This document shows positions 1 to 10,121 of a stretch of DNA of 26,254 nt, one piece after another. The position numbers and the translations under genes are program-made. The notes beneath the pieces are model-generated. The model did not search any database and was not told the origin of the DNA. It saw only the letters and a program-made list of their open reading frames with translations. Every line of letters starts with the position of its first letter. Position 1 is the first letter of the stretch. The stretch covers positions 64,705 through 90,958 of the forward strand of contig NW_005434503.1 of NCBI RefSeq assembly GCF_000315625.1. Direction: 5' to 3'. Source of the DNA: Guillardia theta CCMP2712 (taxonomy: Eukaryota > Cryptophyceae > Pyrenomonadales > Geminigeraceae).

Positions 1-60
1 AACCCCCACCCCCTCCCTCCCTCCTCCCTCCCTCCCTCCTCCCTTCATATTCACTGCTTC
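1..60. repeat. C-rich CCCTCC tract, intronic
   Basis: An imperfect run of CCCTCC and CCTCCCT units opens the window. It appears to lie in the intron upstream of the exon starting at 100, which is preceded by a pyrimidine tract and CCCAG. No coding content is visible in 1-99. Confidence 0.7.
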
Positions 61-99
61 ATTTTGACACCTTCTCGCATGTTCATTTCTGGTTCCCAG

Positions 100-926
100 G
101 TCATCATCGCCGATCCATCCAAACTCGAAGAACAAGTGCTTGCTGCTTGTGCCGCTGCTGCTGCTGCCTCCGTTACCTGATCAGATTTTCATCTTTCTTC
201 TTGATCCTCTTTCATCCTTCTCCGTATTCCTTTCCCCTCATTTGTCTTCCAGGTCATGCATGGTCAACTGGTGATCATCGCAGGTAGCTCCTCCTCCCCT
301 TCCTCCTCCCCTTCCTCCTCTCCCTCCTCTTTATCCTTCTCCTCCTTGTCCTCGTCCTCCTTCTATCCTCTATGCCCTCTGGTATCTCTTCTTCCTCTCC
401 TCCTCCGCCCCTCTCCCCATTCTTCCCGCAGAGTCATTCTCCCTGTGCAGGCAGCAAAGATCGGTCGATGCTGTATGGCATCTCCAAGACTGGAGGAGCT
501 CCCCTTCCTCCTTCTCAGCTCCAGCGATGCTGCGAGATGGCGATCGATAGAGCAGCGGAGCTTCACGAAGTGAGCCTGAGAAGGGGAGGAGAGGACGACC
601 AAGTGCGAGGGAGAGAGGGCGGGGAAGGGGAAGAGGGAGGGAGTACGAAAGAGTATGAGGGAGGAGTGGGGCTGAGGAGGGAGGATAAGAGAGGAGGGAG
701 GAAGAGGGAGGATAGAACTTATACCTTGTTACAGGTTTGCAAAGAAGCGCTAAGGAAGAACGAGGAGAAAACCAAGAAGAGAGATATGGACGCTTTGAGA
801 AAGATCAAGCGAGCGGACGTGGAGGAGGTGGAAGTGGAGGAGGAAGGAGAGAGCAAGGAGAAAGAGGAAAAGGGAGAGGAGGGAGAGGCGGAGAAAGAGG
901 CGAAAAAACTCAAGACTGAAACCTAG
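100..926 (+). CDS. Exosome RNase PH-like subunit (RRP45/EXOSC9 or RRP43-like), 3' part only
   Basis: Four exons can be joined in frame: 100-135, 253-283, 451-569 and 735-926 (TAG). Each junction is GT-AG. The spliced protein reads VIIADPSKLEEQ, then VMHGQLVIIAG, then a GG-containing stretch followed by PPSQLQRCCEMAIDRAAELH, and ends in a Lys/Glu-rich tail of about 60 residues. The order 'DPS.LEEQVM.GQLVI...GG.PL...QLQ.C..MA..RA.EL' is what I know from the C-terminal half of non-catalytic RNase PH-fold ring subunits of the RNA exosome, which processes and degrades RNA in nucleus and cytosol. RRP45 is the nearest fit, RRP43 the alternative. The 5' exons lie outside the window. The charged tail (KIKRADVEEVEVEEE...) may be lineage-specific. 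The exon calls are firm; the exact subunit is not. Confidence 0.6.
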
Positions 927-934
927 ATCAAGGG

Positions 935-1186
935 TGGAAGATAGTCAAAGGGGCCAGACAAGTGATGAAAGCTGTTCACAAGCCAGAGGATTGAAAGCGA
1001 GAGTTGAAGAGAACACATCAGAGGAGGAGGGGAGAAAGAAAGAGGAAGACGGGGAGGACGGAAAGAAAGGATTGGAGGGATGTATCTACATTAATAAACA
1101 AGATTGGGGGGCAACGGCCAAACTATCTCTGAATCCAAAGGAGAACCTGCAGACAAGTCAAACTATCACCAAGAGCATGAAACAAG
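935..1186. other. Convergent 3'-3' intergenic interval
   Basis: This lies between the stop of the exosome-like gene and the stop of the minus-strand TEX47-like gene. An AATAAA at about 1092-1097 could be a poly(A) signal for the upstream gene. The open plus frame across this stretch has no recognisable domain and runs through exons of the minus gene, so I do not count it as a gene. Confidence 0.5.
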
Positions 1187-2294
1187 TCAACCAAGACATC
1201 TCATCGGCGTATAGTAGAGGTCAAAGTATTCCTGCAAGCACAACGAACTTGTCAACGTTTGGCAGCGAGATCGAGTCGATGAGCATACCTCGAGACTCAT
1301 GACGTCTGGGCTGGCACACAGGCCAAGGATCTCTTTCACGGATGGTATGAGCTCAGGATATTTCCGCTGCAGCAAAAGATCAAACGTCAGCAAGCAAGAA
1401 TGCAAAAGAACAACTTGACTTCTCTACCTGCATGTTGCTCATTGCTTCTTGGTACTCCTTGTCGTCCAACGTCTTCAGCTGCCGCAAGCTGTGAGGGGCT
1501 GAAGACTTTAGACGGCAATATCTTGCATTCCTCACATTCTTTCCGATCTTCTGCAAGTTGATCGACATCTCTGGAATGAGATTGATAACACCTTCCTGGT
1601 TTGAAAACACTTCACCTCATTCCTGAACAAAAACACCATGTGCTCTCACCCTGTCTAAGTGCGCTGGGTCAGCCTTCGGCTGGTTGATGGAGCAGGATGA
1701 GTACATAGGAAACATCCTTCCCGGTCTGTTTGCATGTCAGGAGGCAACAGCTTCGCAGCATAGCAAGCATACGTGTCTTGGATGGACGAAAACATATGAA
1801 AAGAAATCCCCTGCCCCTTCACTCCGTTGTCAGGTTCTTGGAGGCTCCTGAGCGTTCCCACGATGAGCCGTTGAGGCCCTTCAAGAGTCTGCAACAATGA
1901 GATGGACGAGTGAAAGTGAGAAGACAGAGGCGGGAAGGAATGACATGCGTACCAGCAGGCAGCAAGCATTCAACAGGATTGTTATCCCTGTTGTAAATCC
2001 TCCCTGCTCGTCCTGAGCAACAGTCTTCTTCACACAGTCGTCTATCTGCTCCTTGATCGCTTCCCCCGCCTCGATGCTCCCGCTGTATCTCATTCCAACA
2101 ACAACTCTATGAATCTTCTCTACAAGCTCCAACTGTTCGGCCTTCTCCATGACAACATCGAGGAGGGATTTCCGTTCTACGTTGAAGGATTCCATGTCCA
2201 AACTATCCTCCTTGACAAGTCCTGCTCCGCCTGCTCCCGGTGCTGCCTGTGTCGCCCCTGCCGCCATGGCTCCATCCTCTTCTCGCGCTGCCAT
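1187..2294 (-). CDS. TEX47/BLUF-like small protein
   Basis: Six exons on the minus strand join in frame: 2294-1953, 1888-1773, 1725-1650, 1595-1428, 1366-1289 and 1231-1187, giving 274 residues. Introns are 47-66 bp. The N-terminus (about 40 residues) is Ala/Gly/Glu-rich. Residues 60-130 read VEKIHRVVVGMRYSG, then TTGITILLNACCLLTLEGPQ, then VGTLRSLQE. This is the pattern of a BLUF-type ferredoxin-like fold: a beta strand with a small-molecule loop, TG.LL..., then .LEGP, then a helix. The later SIQDTPGRMFPMYSS and the closing EEYFDLYYTPM resemble the layout of animal TEX47, which is of similar length and poorly characterised. I see no clear flavin-binding residues and infer no photoreceptor role. 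The ATG at 2294 is the first in frame. The gene is convergent with the exosome gene and divergent from the MFS gene. Confidence 0.6.
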
Positions 2295-2758
2295 GGTGAA
2301 ACAACGGCTGTGAGGTCGACTGGCGTTCAGAAAAGAACCTTGTTATTAGTGGTCGATATACACGGGTAGTCATAACCTGTGTGAGGAGGGGTGGGGGTGG
2401 TACATCTGCTGGAGTATGGGGTACTAATACAGGAAATTAGAGGGGTACACCCTGAAATTCATTGGTGGGTGGTTGAGGTCAGGGTGGGAGAGGTTCATGA
2501 TAGGAGGTGGGGTCATTAACCCACGGTACCTTTTCTGTGACTGAGCAGTATGGAAAGTACCGGTACATATAGACAATGCTCATCAGACATACCATGGGGT
2601 GGTACAATCGGATAATGATAAGGTGGGGTGACTGAGTTGCGTCGAAGTAGGGGTGCTACAGGGTCAGGTTCGTGGGGTATCAATAGTACGGGTAGTACTT
2701 ACCACCCCGCCGCTTTCCTGTAAGAACCCACCTGGTAGGGATCCAGAGCGCAACAAGG
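2295..2758. promoter_or_regulatory. Divergent promoter interval with GGGGTAC motifs
   Basis: This 464 bp separates the starts of the TEX47-like gene (-) and the MFS gene (+). It is G-rich on the plus strand, with repeated GGGGT, GGTAC and GGTGGGG strings and exact GGGGTAC at 2418-2424 and 2442-2448. No open frame with recognisable content is present. Confidence 0.5.
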
Positions 2759-4204
2759 ATGGCGGAAGGGGAGGAATGGGTCAGGCCGCATGCGGACGAT
2801 GAAGAAGCCGCGGGAGGAGGAGGAGGAGGAAGGAGAAGCAAGACGGATATGGAGGAAGGGCAAGGCGACACGGTCCTCATGCACAGCGAAGGTGGTGAGG
2901 GGAAGCAGATGTGCATGCGGTGGGCCGTTTTCGGAGCTTTGATTCTTTGCGTTTCGCTCAGTCCAGAAATCATCGTGCTCCCCGAAGCAAAGATCCGCTA
3001 CTTCGGCAATGCGACGCTGGCAACAGAGTACAGCAGCTACATAGATGCAAGCTCAAACTTCCTCGGCGTTCTCACTGCTCCTGTGCTGGGCAGACTTTCA
3101 GACACGCTCGGGAGAAAGCCTCTCTTTATCTTTGCCTGCATGGTGATCACAGCGCCAAGTGTCTGCCTCCTCCTTTCCCCTGTCAACCTGCTTCCTTACC
3201 TCGTCTGCACTGTATTGCGCGGGTTTGCAGGAGGGCCCAACGGGATCTTTCCCTTGATCACTGCGTACCTAGCGGATCTGTACCCGGCGGAGGTTCGATC
3301 CAAGTACTTTGGCTGGTCCTTTGCCATATTCTCCGTGGGGTTTATTCTTTCTCCTCTCATCACGCTGTTTGATCGAGGTGCCTCCAACGAGACCGTCTTC
3401 AAGGTTTCTGTTGCCTTCAACCTCCTCTCCGTTCTCCTCGCATTCGCCCTCCCGGAGTCTCTGGCCCGAAACAGCCGCGTGCCCATGAAGGGAGGGTGGC
3501 GGAACGTGCTGCCATTTCGTGCTCTCAACAAGCTGTTTCACTGCAAGATCACGCTGGTGCTGGCTTGCATCTCCTTCTTCTTCACGGTCTGCGAAAACGG
3601 GATAGAGACGACCATCTTCTACTTTCTCAACGACAGGCTCGGCTTCATGGAGAAGGACAACGCTCGCCTGTTCCTCATCCTCGGAGTCAGCAGCCTCTTC
3701 GTGCAATCGATCGCCCTGCCCATCCTCCTCAAGTTTGCCTCTGACTCTTCGGTTCTCCGCATCGGGCTCGTCTCCTACATCTTCCACCTCCTCCTCTTCG
3801 CCTGGTCGACGTCAAAGTGGATGGTTGACGCCAACATGCTGCTTGCTGGCTTCACCTTCCTCACCTTCCCTGCCATCAACGGGCTCATGTCCTCTGTCCT
3901 CTCCGGCAAGGACCAGGGCGTCGGCTTCGGGACCCTCGCGTCTGTGCGAGGCATCGCCGCTGCCCTCGGCCCCCTCATGTTCGGAACAGTGTACGCTGCT
4001 CTAGGCAACGAGCGGGTCAGATTTCCCGAAGGAGTCTTCTACTTCGGCTCCTCCTTCGTGCTCCTTGCCCTCCTCTTGTCTTGCTGCTGGCTGCCAGGCG
4101 CTCTGCTGGCTCCTGCGGTGGAGGAAGCCACGGAGCGCACTGCTCCTTTGCTCCTCCACCTGGAGAGCTCTTCGATGGATTGTGTGGACGATAGTGAAGG
4201 TTGA
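2759..4204 (+). CDS. Major facilitator superfamily transporter, TetA/MFSD14-like
   Basis: A single open frame of 481 residues with no intron. An acidic, Gly-rich cytosolic N-terminus of about 50 residues precedes about twelve hydrophobic helices. The loop after helix 2 reads GRLSDTLGRKP, the MFS motif A that gates the transport cycle. The following LRGFAGGPNG and LADLYPAEVRSKYFGW, with a second cytosolic loop after helix 6 (RVPMKGGWRNVLPF), match the drug:proton antiporter and MFSD14 (HIAT1) branch. The C-terminus is cytosolic and Glu/Ser-rich. No leader is seen, so a plasma membrane or endomembrane site is likely. The substrate cannot be told from sequence. ATG 2759 is the first in-frame Met and opens the charged tail. 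Confidence 0.85.
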   Translation: MAEGEEWVRPHADDEEAAGGGGGGRRSKTDMEEGQGDTVLMHSEGGEGKQMCMRWAVFGALILCVSLSPEIIVLPEAKIRYFGNATLATEYSSYIDASSNFLGVLTAPVLGRLSDTLGRKPLFIFACMVITAPSVCLLLSPVNLLPYLVCTVLRGFAGGPNGIFPLITAYLADLYPAEVRSKYFGWSFAIFSVGFILSPLITLFDRGASNETVFKVSVAFNLLSVLLAFALPESLARNSRVPMKGGWRNVLPFRALNKLFHCKITLVLACISFFFTVCENGIETTIFYFLNDRLGFMEKDNARLFLILGVSSLFVQSIALPILLKFASDSSVLRIGLVSYIFHLLLFAWSTSKWMVDANMLLAGFTFLTFPAINGLMSSVLSGKDQGVGFGTLASVRGIAAALGPLMFGTVYAALGNERVRFPEGVFYFGSSFVLLALLLSCCWLPGALLAPAVEEATERTAPLLLHLESSSMDCVDDSEG

Positions 4205-5045
4205 AAGATGCGCAAGGACGTTAGCTGGACATTGTTCTTGTAAATGACGAATGAATCTTGTTTCTGTACATCTGGGATCGCTGCAGTATGTACATAAGAC
4301 AAGTTGTTCTTAGAAATCTCTGTTTGCAAAAGACAACCTGTTCACATGATTGCATGATCGGTTCTCATGTGCTCATGCGCAAACTCGCGCATGTCTGACG
4401 AAGAATCGACTCCTGATTTCATGACTGGACGCATTCTCGTTGTTGTTTCCGAGGGGTGGGGGGTCTAATTGGACGGGTACTTGAAGAAGAATTCCTTTTT
4501 AAAGGGGTAGAGGGAAGTGAGCAGCTATGTTTTTACAGAGAGAGTGTAGGGTGGGTGTAACAGATAGGGGTAGGGGTACACAAGAATATGTTGATGGGGT
4601 GCAAAGACCAACACGCGAAAATGAGAGTGGCGGAACATGATTGTGAGGGAGGGAGGAGGGAGGGAGGAGAGAGGGAGAAAAGAGGGAGGAGGGAGGGAGA
4701 GGAGAGAGGGAGGAGAGAGGGAGGAGCGAGGGAGGAAGAGCATGTATAGGCAGGTTCGTGATCTGATGAGAGGAGAAGCAATAGGGCAGGAACACAAGGG
4801 AAACATAGAAGAACACAGACAAAAAGAAGAGGTAGGCGGGCAGCAGACCTCTGACCTGCTTCTATCGCTCAGCCTAGCCCCTCTCCCTCCCTCTCTTCTT
4901 CCCTCCGCTCCTTTCCCCTTCGCTCCCATTCCCTCCGCTCCCCACCTTCCCCTTCCCACCCCTCTCTCTCCTGTCGTCATGTAGAATTTGCTTTCTACTG
5001 GATGTAATCTGAGGATGACCTTCTTGCAGACACTTCACTCGAACC
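4205..5045. promoter_or_regulatory. MFS 3' flank and RECQ1 promoter interval
   Basis: TGTAA at about 4239 may be part of the MFS 3' end signal. From 4450 the DNA becomes G-rich, with GGGGTGGGGGG and an exact GGGGTAC at 4573-4579. A purine tract (4637-4735) and a pyrimidine-rich tract (about 4880-4975) precede the RECQ1 ATG. No gene is seen. Confidence 0.5.
4637..4735. repeat. Polypurine GGGA/GAGG tract
   Basis: About 100 bp of imperfect GGGAGGGA and GAGAGGGAG units with the purines on the plus strand. Low-complexity open frames on both strands here are artefacts of this tract. Confidence 0.8.
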
Positions 5046-7893
5046 ATGGAGACTGTGGATCTCACCGACGACGCGGATGTCATGGTAGCAGAGGAAGCGT
5101 CGGGTTCATCGACGGCCAGCAAGATTCAGATGCTGCAAGAGATCCTGAAGCACAAGAGGCGCGAGAAGAGAGAGGCAGAGCGGAAGTTTCGGAGTCTCAA
5201 GGAGGAGGTGGAGGACCTGGAGGGGCAACTCCAGAAGCTGGTTGACAAGGAGAGGATGGATGAGATGGAGAGGAATCGACCCGATTGGTCCAAGGACTTC
5301 GAGTGGAGTGGGGAGACGAGGAGCGTGCTGAGAGACGTCTTCAGGCTGTCTTCCTTCCGGCCTCTGCAAGAAGAAATCATCAATGCAACGCTCTCTAACA
5401 AGGATACCCTCGTGCTCCTGCCTACAGGGGGAGGGAAGTCGCTGGTTTACATGCTCCCAGCAGTGATGAGGAAGGGCCTGACACTGGTTGTCTCTCCTCT
5501 GATCTCTCTCATGCATGACCAGGTCTCCCTTCTCCGTCTCCTCGCTCCTCTCAATCTGTTTGTCAATCCCTGCCCACCCGCCCACCTGCTTTCCTGTCCC
5601 CTCTACGCTCCTCACGAACATCTCAGGTCAGCCAACTACGTCAACTGGGAATCCGTGCTGCTCTCTTGTGCTCGGCATCGGACAAGATGGAGACGAAGCA
5701 GATCCATGACGAGATTGCGTGCGAGGGCTCATCCCTGAAGCTCTTGTACGTCACCCCTGAGAGGGTAGCCAAGAGCAAGACGCTCCTGTCCAAGCTGGAG
5801 AAGTGCTGGAAGATGTCGCTGCTGCAGCGGGTGGTGATCGACGAGGCGCACTGCATCTCCCAGTGGGGTCATGACTTCCGCGGCGACTACACCAAGCTCG
5901 GCATCTTCAAACTTCAGTACCCCGACGTTCCGGTCATGGCACTGACGGCGACGGCTACCTCCAAAGTGCAGGAGGACATCAAGGATTCGCTCCAGATCTC
6001 CTTCTGCGAGACTTTCCGGGCTTCTGTTGATCGTGCCAACCTGCAGTTCGAGGTGAAGGAGAAGGCAAGCAACCAGGCTGCCTCCATGCAGCAGGTGGCG
6101 GAAGAGATCCTTAGCAGGTTCACCAACATGCCCGGCATTGTCTACTGGTCAACACCCTCATGCTCTGCTTGTCTGTCTGACGGCCAACCAGTTTCTCCAA
6201 GAAGGAGGCCGAGCAGTTGGCACAATACTTGCAGGTCCTTCAACCCCCGCCTCACACTCCCTCCTCTCCCACTCAGCATGTGCCCAGCTGATGGAGGTTG
6301 ACACAGGAGCAAGGCATTCGAGCCAGGTTTTACCATGCAGATCTAGGTGTACAGATGCGATCTTTGTGTAGCATGCGCAAGTGACGTGAAATGTAGAGAT
6401 GTATGGAGACGCACAGGCTGGTACTTGTGGGCGTGTAGACGTGTATGAAGATTGGAGTAGCGGGAGGATCCAGGTGATTCAACCATCCACCCTCTTGCCC
6501 TCTTGGGTGGCATCCCGCCTCCTCACCGCCGCTCTCTTGCTCTCGTCTCATCGTTCGTGTGTCTTTGTGCAGGTAGTGGTTGCAACAATAGCCTTCGGAA
6601 TGGGCATCAACAAGCTCGACACAAGATTCGTGATCCACCATACAAGTACTCCACCCAGCTCCCAGCTGCTTTCCAGCTGGCCTTTCAAGCACAAGACGCT
6701 GACATGCTGGCAGTGTCGAAGAGTCTCTCTGCCTACTACCAAGAGGTCAAGTCGCATGCTCGCGTCGCCCGAGGCTGATGCGCTGCAGGCGGGCAGAGCT
6801 GGGAGGGACGGAAAGCCTGCCACCTGTCTTGTGCTGTACCGACCAAGTGAGAAGCAGAGGAGGAGGAAGAGGGAGAGGATCCCGGCGAGGGCGAGGGACG
6901 GGAAGGGGCCGGAGGGATGCGAGGAGAGGACCTGAGATGAGGACGGCAGGTGATGTGATCCGACAGTCAACCCTCGCGATGGGCAGCCAACTGAACAAGT
7001 GACGCATGTCTTGTCTTCCTCCGCGTACTTACCTCGATCCCAGCGCTGTTGACGGCGTCTACGGCATGGTGCGGTACTGCGAGTCGCTGATGGAGTTGGA
7101 GGAGGGGCAGTCTATGCACCTGCTGGGACGGGAGAAACTGGCTGAGAGCTTCGGAGAGCAGCTCAGTCTACGTCCTCCGCAAGAGCAGCAGCAGCAGCAG
7201 CGGCTCGGGGAGAAGACAGACTTCACCGATCAGGCGAGAATCTGCTTGAACCTCGTCATCCAGTTGAAGAGCATGGACAAGCAAGTCACGCTCCTTCAGC
7301 TTGTGGACCTGTGGAAAGGACAAGGTGTGAACTACAGCTGTTGTCTTGCGCAGTCACCAGGGGCTCGGAGCAGGAAGGAAGGAGAGCTGGAGGCTTCCTC
7401 CCGACACCTGCCCCAAGGACATGAGCAAGACAGCGTGCGAGCGGGTCCTCGTTTGGATGCTGCTGGAGGTGAGCCAGAGGGAGGGAGGCTGTGGGCAAGG
7501 GGAGGTCGCTCGGGAGGATGTGAGGGGTGGGTGTTGGTTCGGAGGGAGAGAGCAGGGCCTGTGTGCAGGAGCTGAAGTCACTGACGGCAGGGAGTGCTGA
7601 AACAGCAGTTCTCCTTCACTGCGTACGCTGTCAACAGCTATCTAGTGCCAGGACCCAAGGCCAACGGTCTGCTCCATGGAGGAGAAAGGTTCTCGATCGG
7701 AGGCCATCTGGTGAGCAAGGGAGGAGGACGAGAGGCTGGCGGGCCCCGGTCGGAGACCAGAGGCCGGAAGAGCAAAGCTGGCATGTCTGGTGGGCAGGGG
7801 ATGGACGAGGGCCGCGATGGTGCAGACTCAGATGATGAGTTCGTCAAGAAGAAGAAGAAGCCTCGGAAGAAGACTGTCAGTGACTCACTCTGA
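5046..7893 (+). CDS. RECQL: RECQ1 (RECQL)-type 3'-5' DNA helicase
   Basis: Twelve exons give about 678 residues: 5046-5522, 5627-6147, 6192-6234, 6307-6346, 6409-6473, 6573-6645, 6714-6745, 6789-6846, 6950-6998, 7044-7324, 7374-7468 and 7591-7893. The acceptors at 6409 and 7374 are the least certain. In order I see an N-terminal coiled coil (25-78), motif 0 FRPLQEEI (104-111), Walker A PTGGGKS (126-132), DEAHCISQWGHDF (231-243), LTATAT, GIVYCFSKK, FYHADL, VVVATIAFGMGINK and YYQEAGRAGRDG. The winged-helix end reads FSFTAYAVNSYL then GPKANGLL, as in animal RECQ1, and a Lys-rich tail follows. The coiled coil and short C-terminus separate it from BLM/WRN types. It should unwind DNA and branch-migrate forks in the nucleus. 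Oddly, most zinc-binding cysteines are missing after MVRYC, where a Gln run appears. Confidence 0.9.
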
Positions 7894-9509
7894 CTGCCCG
7901 GGTGAGTTTTCAGGTCCGAGTCAGTGTACGGTCACGGCGCGGCGGGCAGCGCGCGGCCCGGCCCCGGTTGACTCCGAGTGGCCGAGCGGCGGCGGCACGG
8001 CTGGTGCAGTACTGCGATAGCCGAAACGTGACTGCTCTCCGCCTGATTGTCCTCGTACTGAATTTTAACTTAACTTTGAGTAAAAGAGGTACTGGGGGCG
8101 GAGGAACACAGGTCGTCGGCTCGGTCCGCAGAGTCTGATTGCCCCCCATCCCCCCTCATCTCCGTTCCGACGACTCACCAAAAAGGCTGCGGAGCCTCGG
8201 AGTTTTCGGGACAAGTTGGGGTGGTAGAAGGCTTTTAAAGTGGGGTAGGGGTGGTTTGAGATTCGACCTCTTGCGCGGAAGATACCAAAAATAATTGTTT
8301 GGGTTGCAAGCTGTAAGACTCGGCGGTCAGCTCCGTATCTTTACCAGCCCTCCTGTCAGCGCTCATTTACATATATTTAGCCGATTGAAATCTCAACGAT
8401 CCATCTCCAATCCGTGCGCCTCCTTTAATAAGTCATCTCCTGGCACCTCTCACCGTAACAGAGAGATATGCCTCAGGGTAGGGTACAAGTATGTGAATTC
8501 GAGGGTAGGGGTACTTCTTGTTCTTGTACGTAGAGCTTTTATGACTCCTTCGATCACGATCGGGCCAAGCGGCGCTAGGTATTAGAAAAGGAAAGGACGA
8601 ACAAATGGACCAGGATCAGGATAGGCGAAGATAACCTAATGCTTCAATTGAAGAAAATAGGTGGTAGGGGCATGTTTGCCCTACAATCCAAACATGTCAA
8701 GAGGTTGAATTGCCTCCTTGGTCTCGGGGACATCAGCAACTGTCATCAGAAATCTCGAGAACAGCGCAGGTGCACATGGGAGCAACTCGACAGGGGGCTG
8801 AGATCCTGAAAGCGCTACCTATCATACTTTACTACTGGGGGGGCTCCGACCTTTTGAGACGTAGGAACAATGTATCTGGTGATACAAATGAATTGTCACG
8901 GTACCTAGAAGCAGGGTCGGTGGTCTTAAATATGATAAGCGACACGCGCTCTCAATGCATTTGTACTGGAAGGGGACAAGATTTCTATTTAAGGCCACAT
9001 TCACGGGAGAGCTGTTGAAACGCTATGAGTTTACACTTTCTCATTACCACACACTTCCGACCCCAAGTCCTGGCCCAGACTCCACCCGACCCCTTGTTAT
9101 TTCTACCTACCCCTTGAAGTCCTACCAGTACCCCTCATGTTCACAATGTACCCCTTCAACGACCACATATTTGATGGAAATGTTGGGGTGTTTTTATTGA
9201 CCTCTTCACCGCATGGCCTACCCTACCCTCCTAGCAGACAGCAAAGATGACCCCTACCCCCAATGCAGGTTCCCCCTCCCCCGCCCTCTTCACCTCCCCC
9301 CCAATATAAACTCGACGGGGAGCAGAACAGACAACAGTCAAAGTGCATCTTTAGTTTCATCTGCTTCCTCTGCTTCCCCTGCTTCCTCTGCCACCCCTCA
9401 GATCTCTGCGAACGAACCTTCACTCCTCCTCGTCTACTCTCTTGACCTTTCACCTCTTTCCGGTCTCACCTCTATCAGTCTTTCAACAAGCTACCCTTCT
9501 CCATAGATC
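7894..9509. promoter_or_regulatory. 1.6 kb intergenic: GC-rich island, then promoter of the RWP-RK gene
   Basis: The first 230 bp after the RECQ1 stop are very GC-rich, ending near 8069-8084 in a 16-mer that recurs at 15054-15069. From 8225 to 8515 the plus strand carries GGGGTAGGGG strings with GGGGTAC at 8508-8514. From 9060 to 9310 the strand bias flips to C-rich, with GTACCCC at 9128-9134 and 9148-9154. An 8-bp inverted repeat (8671-8678 and 8689-8696) lies between. Short open frames here have no recognisable domains. Confidence 0.5.
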
Positions 9510-10121
9510 ATGCACGACAACAGTTTTGCTAGAGTGTTTCCCAGGCGCAAGAGAGGAGAGCCGGGATGTTACAGCAAGGGAAGAGACGGCATCCGCTTGG
9601 GCTACGAAGACATCACTGGACTCTTTCACATGCGCCAGACTGAAGCGGCCAAGTACCTTGGCATCTCCCTTACAACCATGAAGAGCGTTTGTCGCCGCGT
9701 TGGAATCACAAGATGGCCTTATTCAAGGCAAAGGGACAGGGCGGGCTCTCCTTGCAGCACAGACTCGGCATCATCTGATGAGGCACATCATGCACACGAG
9801 GCTCCATCGCACGACTGTTCCTTCCCTAGCGTACAGCATGTGAGTAGCAAGGACGAATCATCACATCAGATGGCCCTGCACTGCCAGAAGATCGAGACAG
9901 GGTCAGAGTACCTTCGCCTCCTGATGGCGGCAGCAGCTCATGACGGCGACTTCATTCCCAAGGTGGAGGAGAAGCAAGCGCTGCAGGGAAGCATGGTTTC
10001 TCGCGTGGTGCTGGACGACTCGGTGCACATGTCTGCTTTCGATGAGACCAACACTTCTCTCTTCGACGAGGCACTGCAGCATGTGCAGAGCACGTTTACC
10101 GGACGCTTTGCCTGCTACTGA
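9510..10121 (+). CDS. RWP-RK domain transcription factor, short
   Basis: A single-exon frame of 203 residues. Residues 33-75 form an RWP-RK domain: EDITGLFHMRQTEAAKYLG, then SLTTMKSVCRRVGI, then TRWPYSR. This is the helix-turn-helix-like DNA-binding fold known from plant NIN/NLP and RKD proteins and widespread in algae. The defining end is RWPYSR (68-73) rather than RWPxRK, a variation that other algal members may share. No NLP GAF-like or PB1 domain is present; the C-terminal 125 residues are Ser/His/Asp-rich and unrecognised. Members act as nuclear regulators, often of nitrogen response or gametogenesis, but the target here is unknown. ATG 9510 is about 25 bp upstream of a basic stretch (RRKRGEP). 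An AATAAA lies 34 bp after the stop. Confidence 0.85.
   Translation: MHDNSFARVFPRRKRGEPGCYSKGRDGIRLGYEDITGLFHMRQTEAAKYLGISLTTMKSVCRRVGITRWPYSRQRDRAGSPCSTDSASSDEAHHAHEAPSHDCSFPSVQHVSSKDESSHQMALHCQKIETGSEYLRLLMAAAAHDGDFIPKVEEKQALQGSMVSRVVLDDSVHMSAFDETNTSLFDEALQHVQSTFTGRFACY

Noticed and set aside
256-573. Ser/Pro-rich open frame of 105 residues
   Set aside because: It reads through introns of the exosome-like gene. The spliced frame explains the same DNA with conserved motifs.
934-1302. 122-residue plus-strand open frame
   Set aside because: It has no domain, is charged low-complexity at its start and overlaps the last two exons of the minus-strand TEX47-like gene.
3269-3787. 172-residue minus-strand open frame
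   Set aside because: A shadow of the MFS coding sequence, with no ATG-supported domain content.
4499-4980. Minus-strand Pro/Ser/Leu-rich open frames
   Set aside because: They are translations of purine tracts and have no intron, start context or family support.
8257-8275. tRNA-like GATTCGACCTC T-loop string
   Set aside because: No matching acceptor, D or anticodon arms could be found around it.
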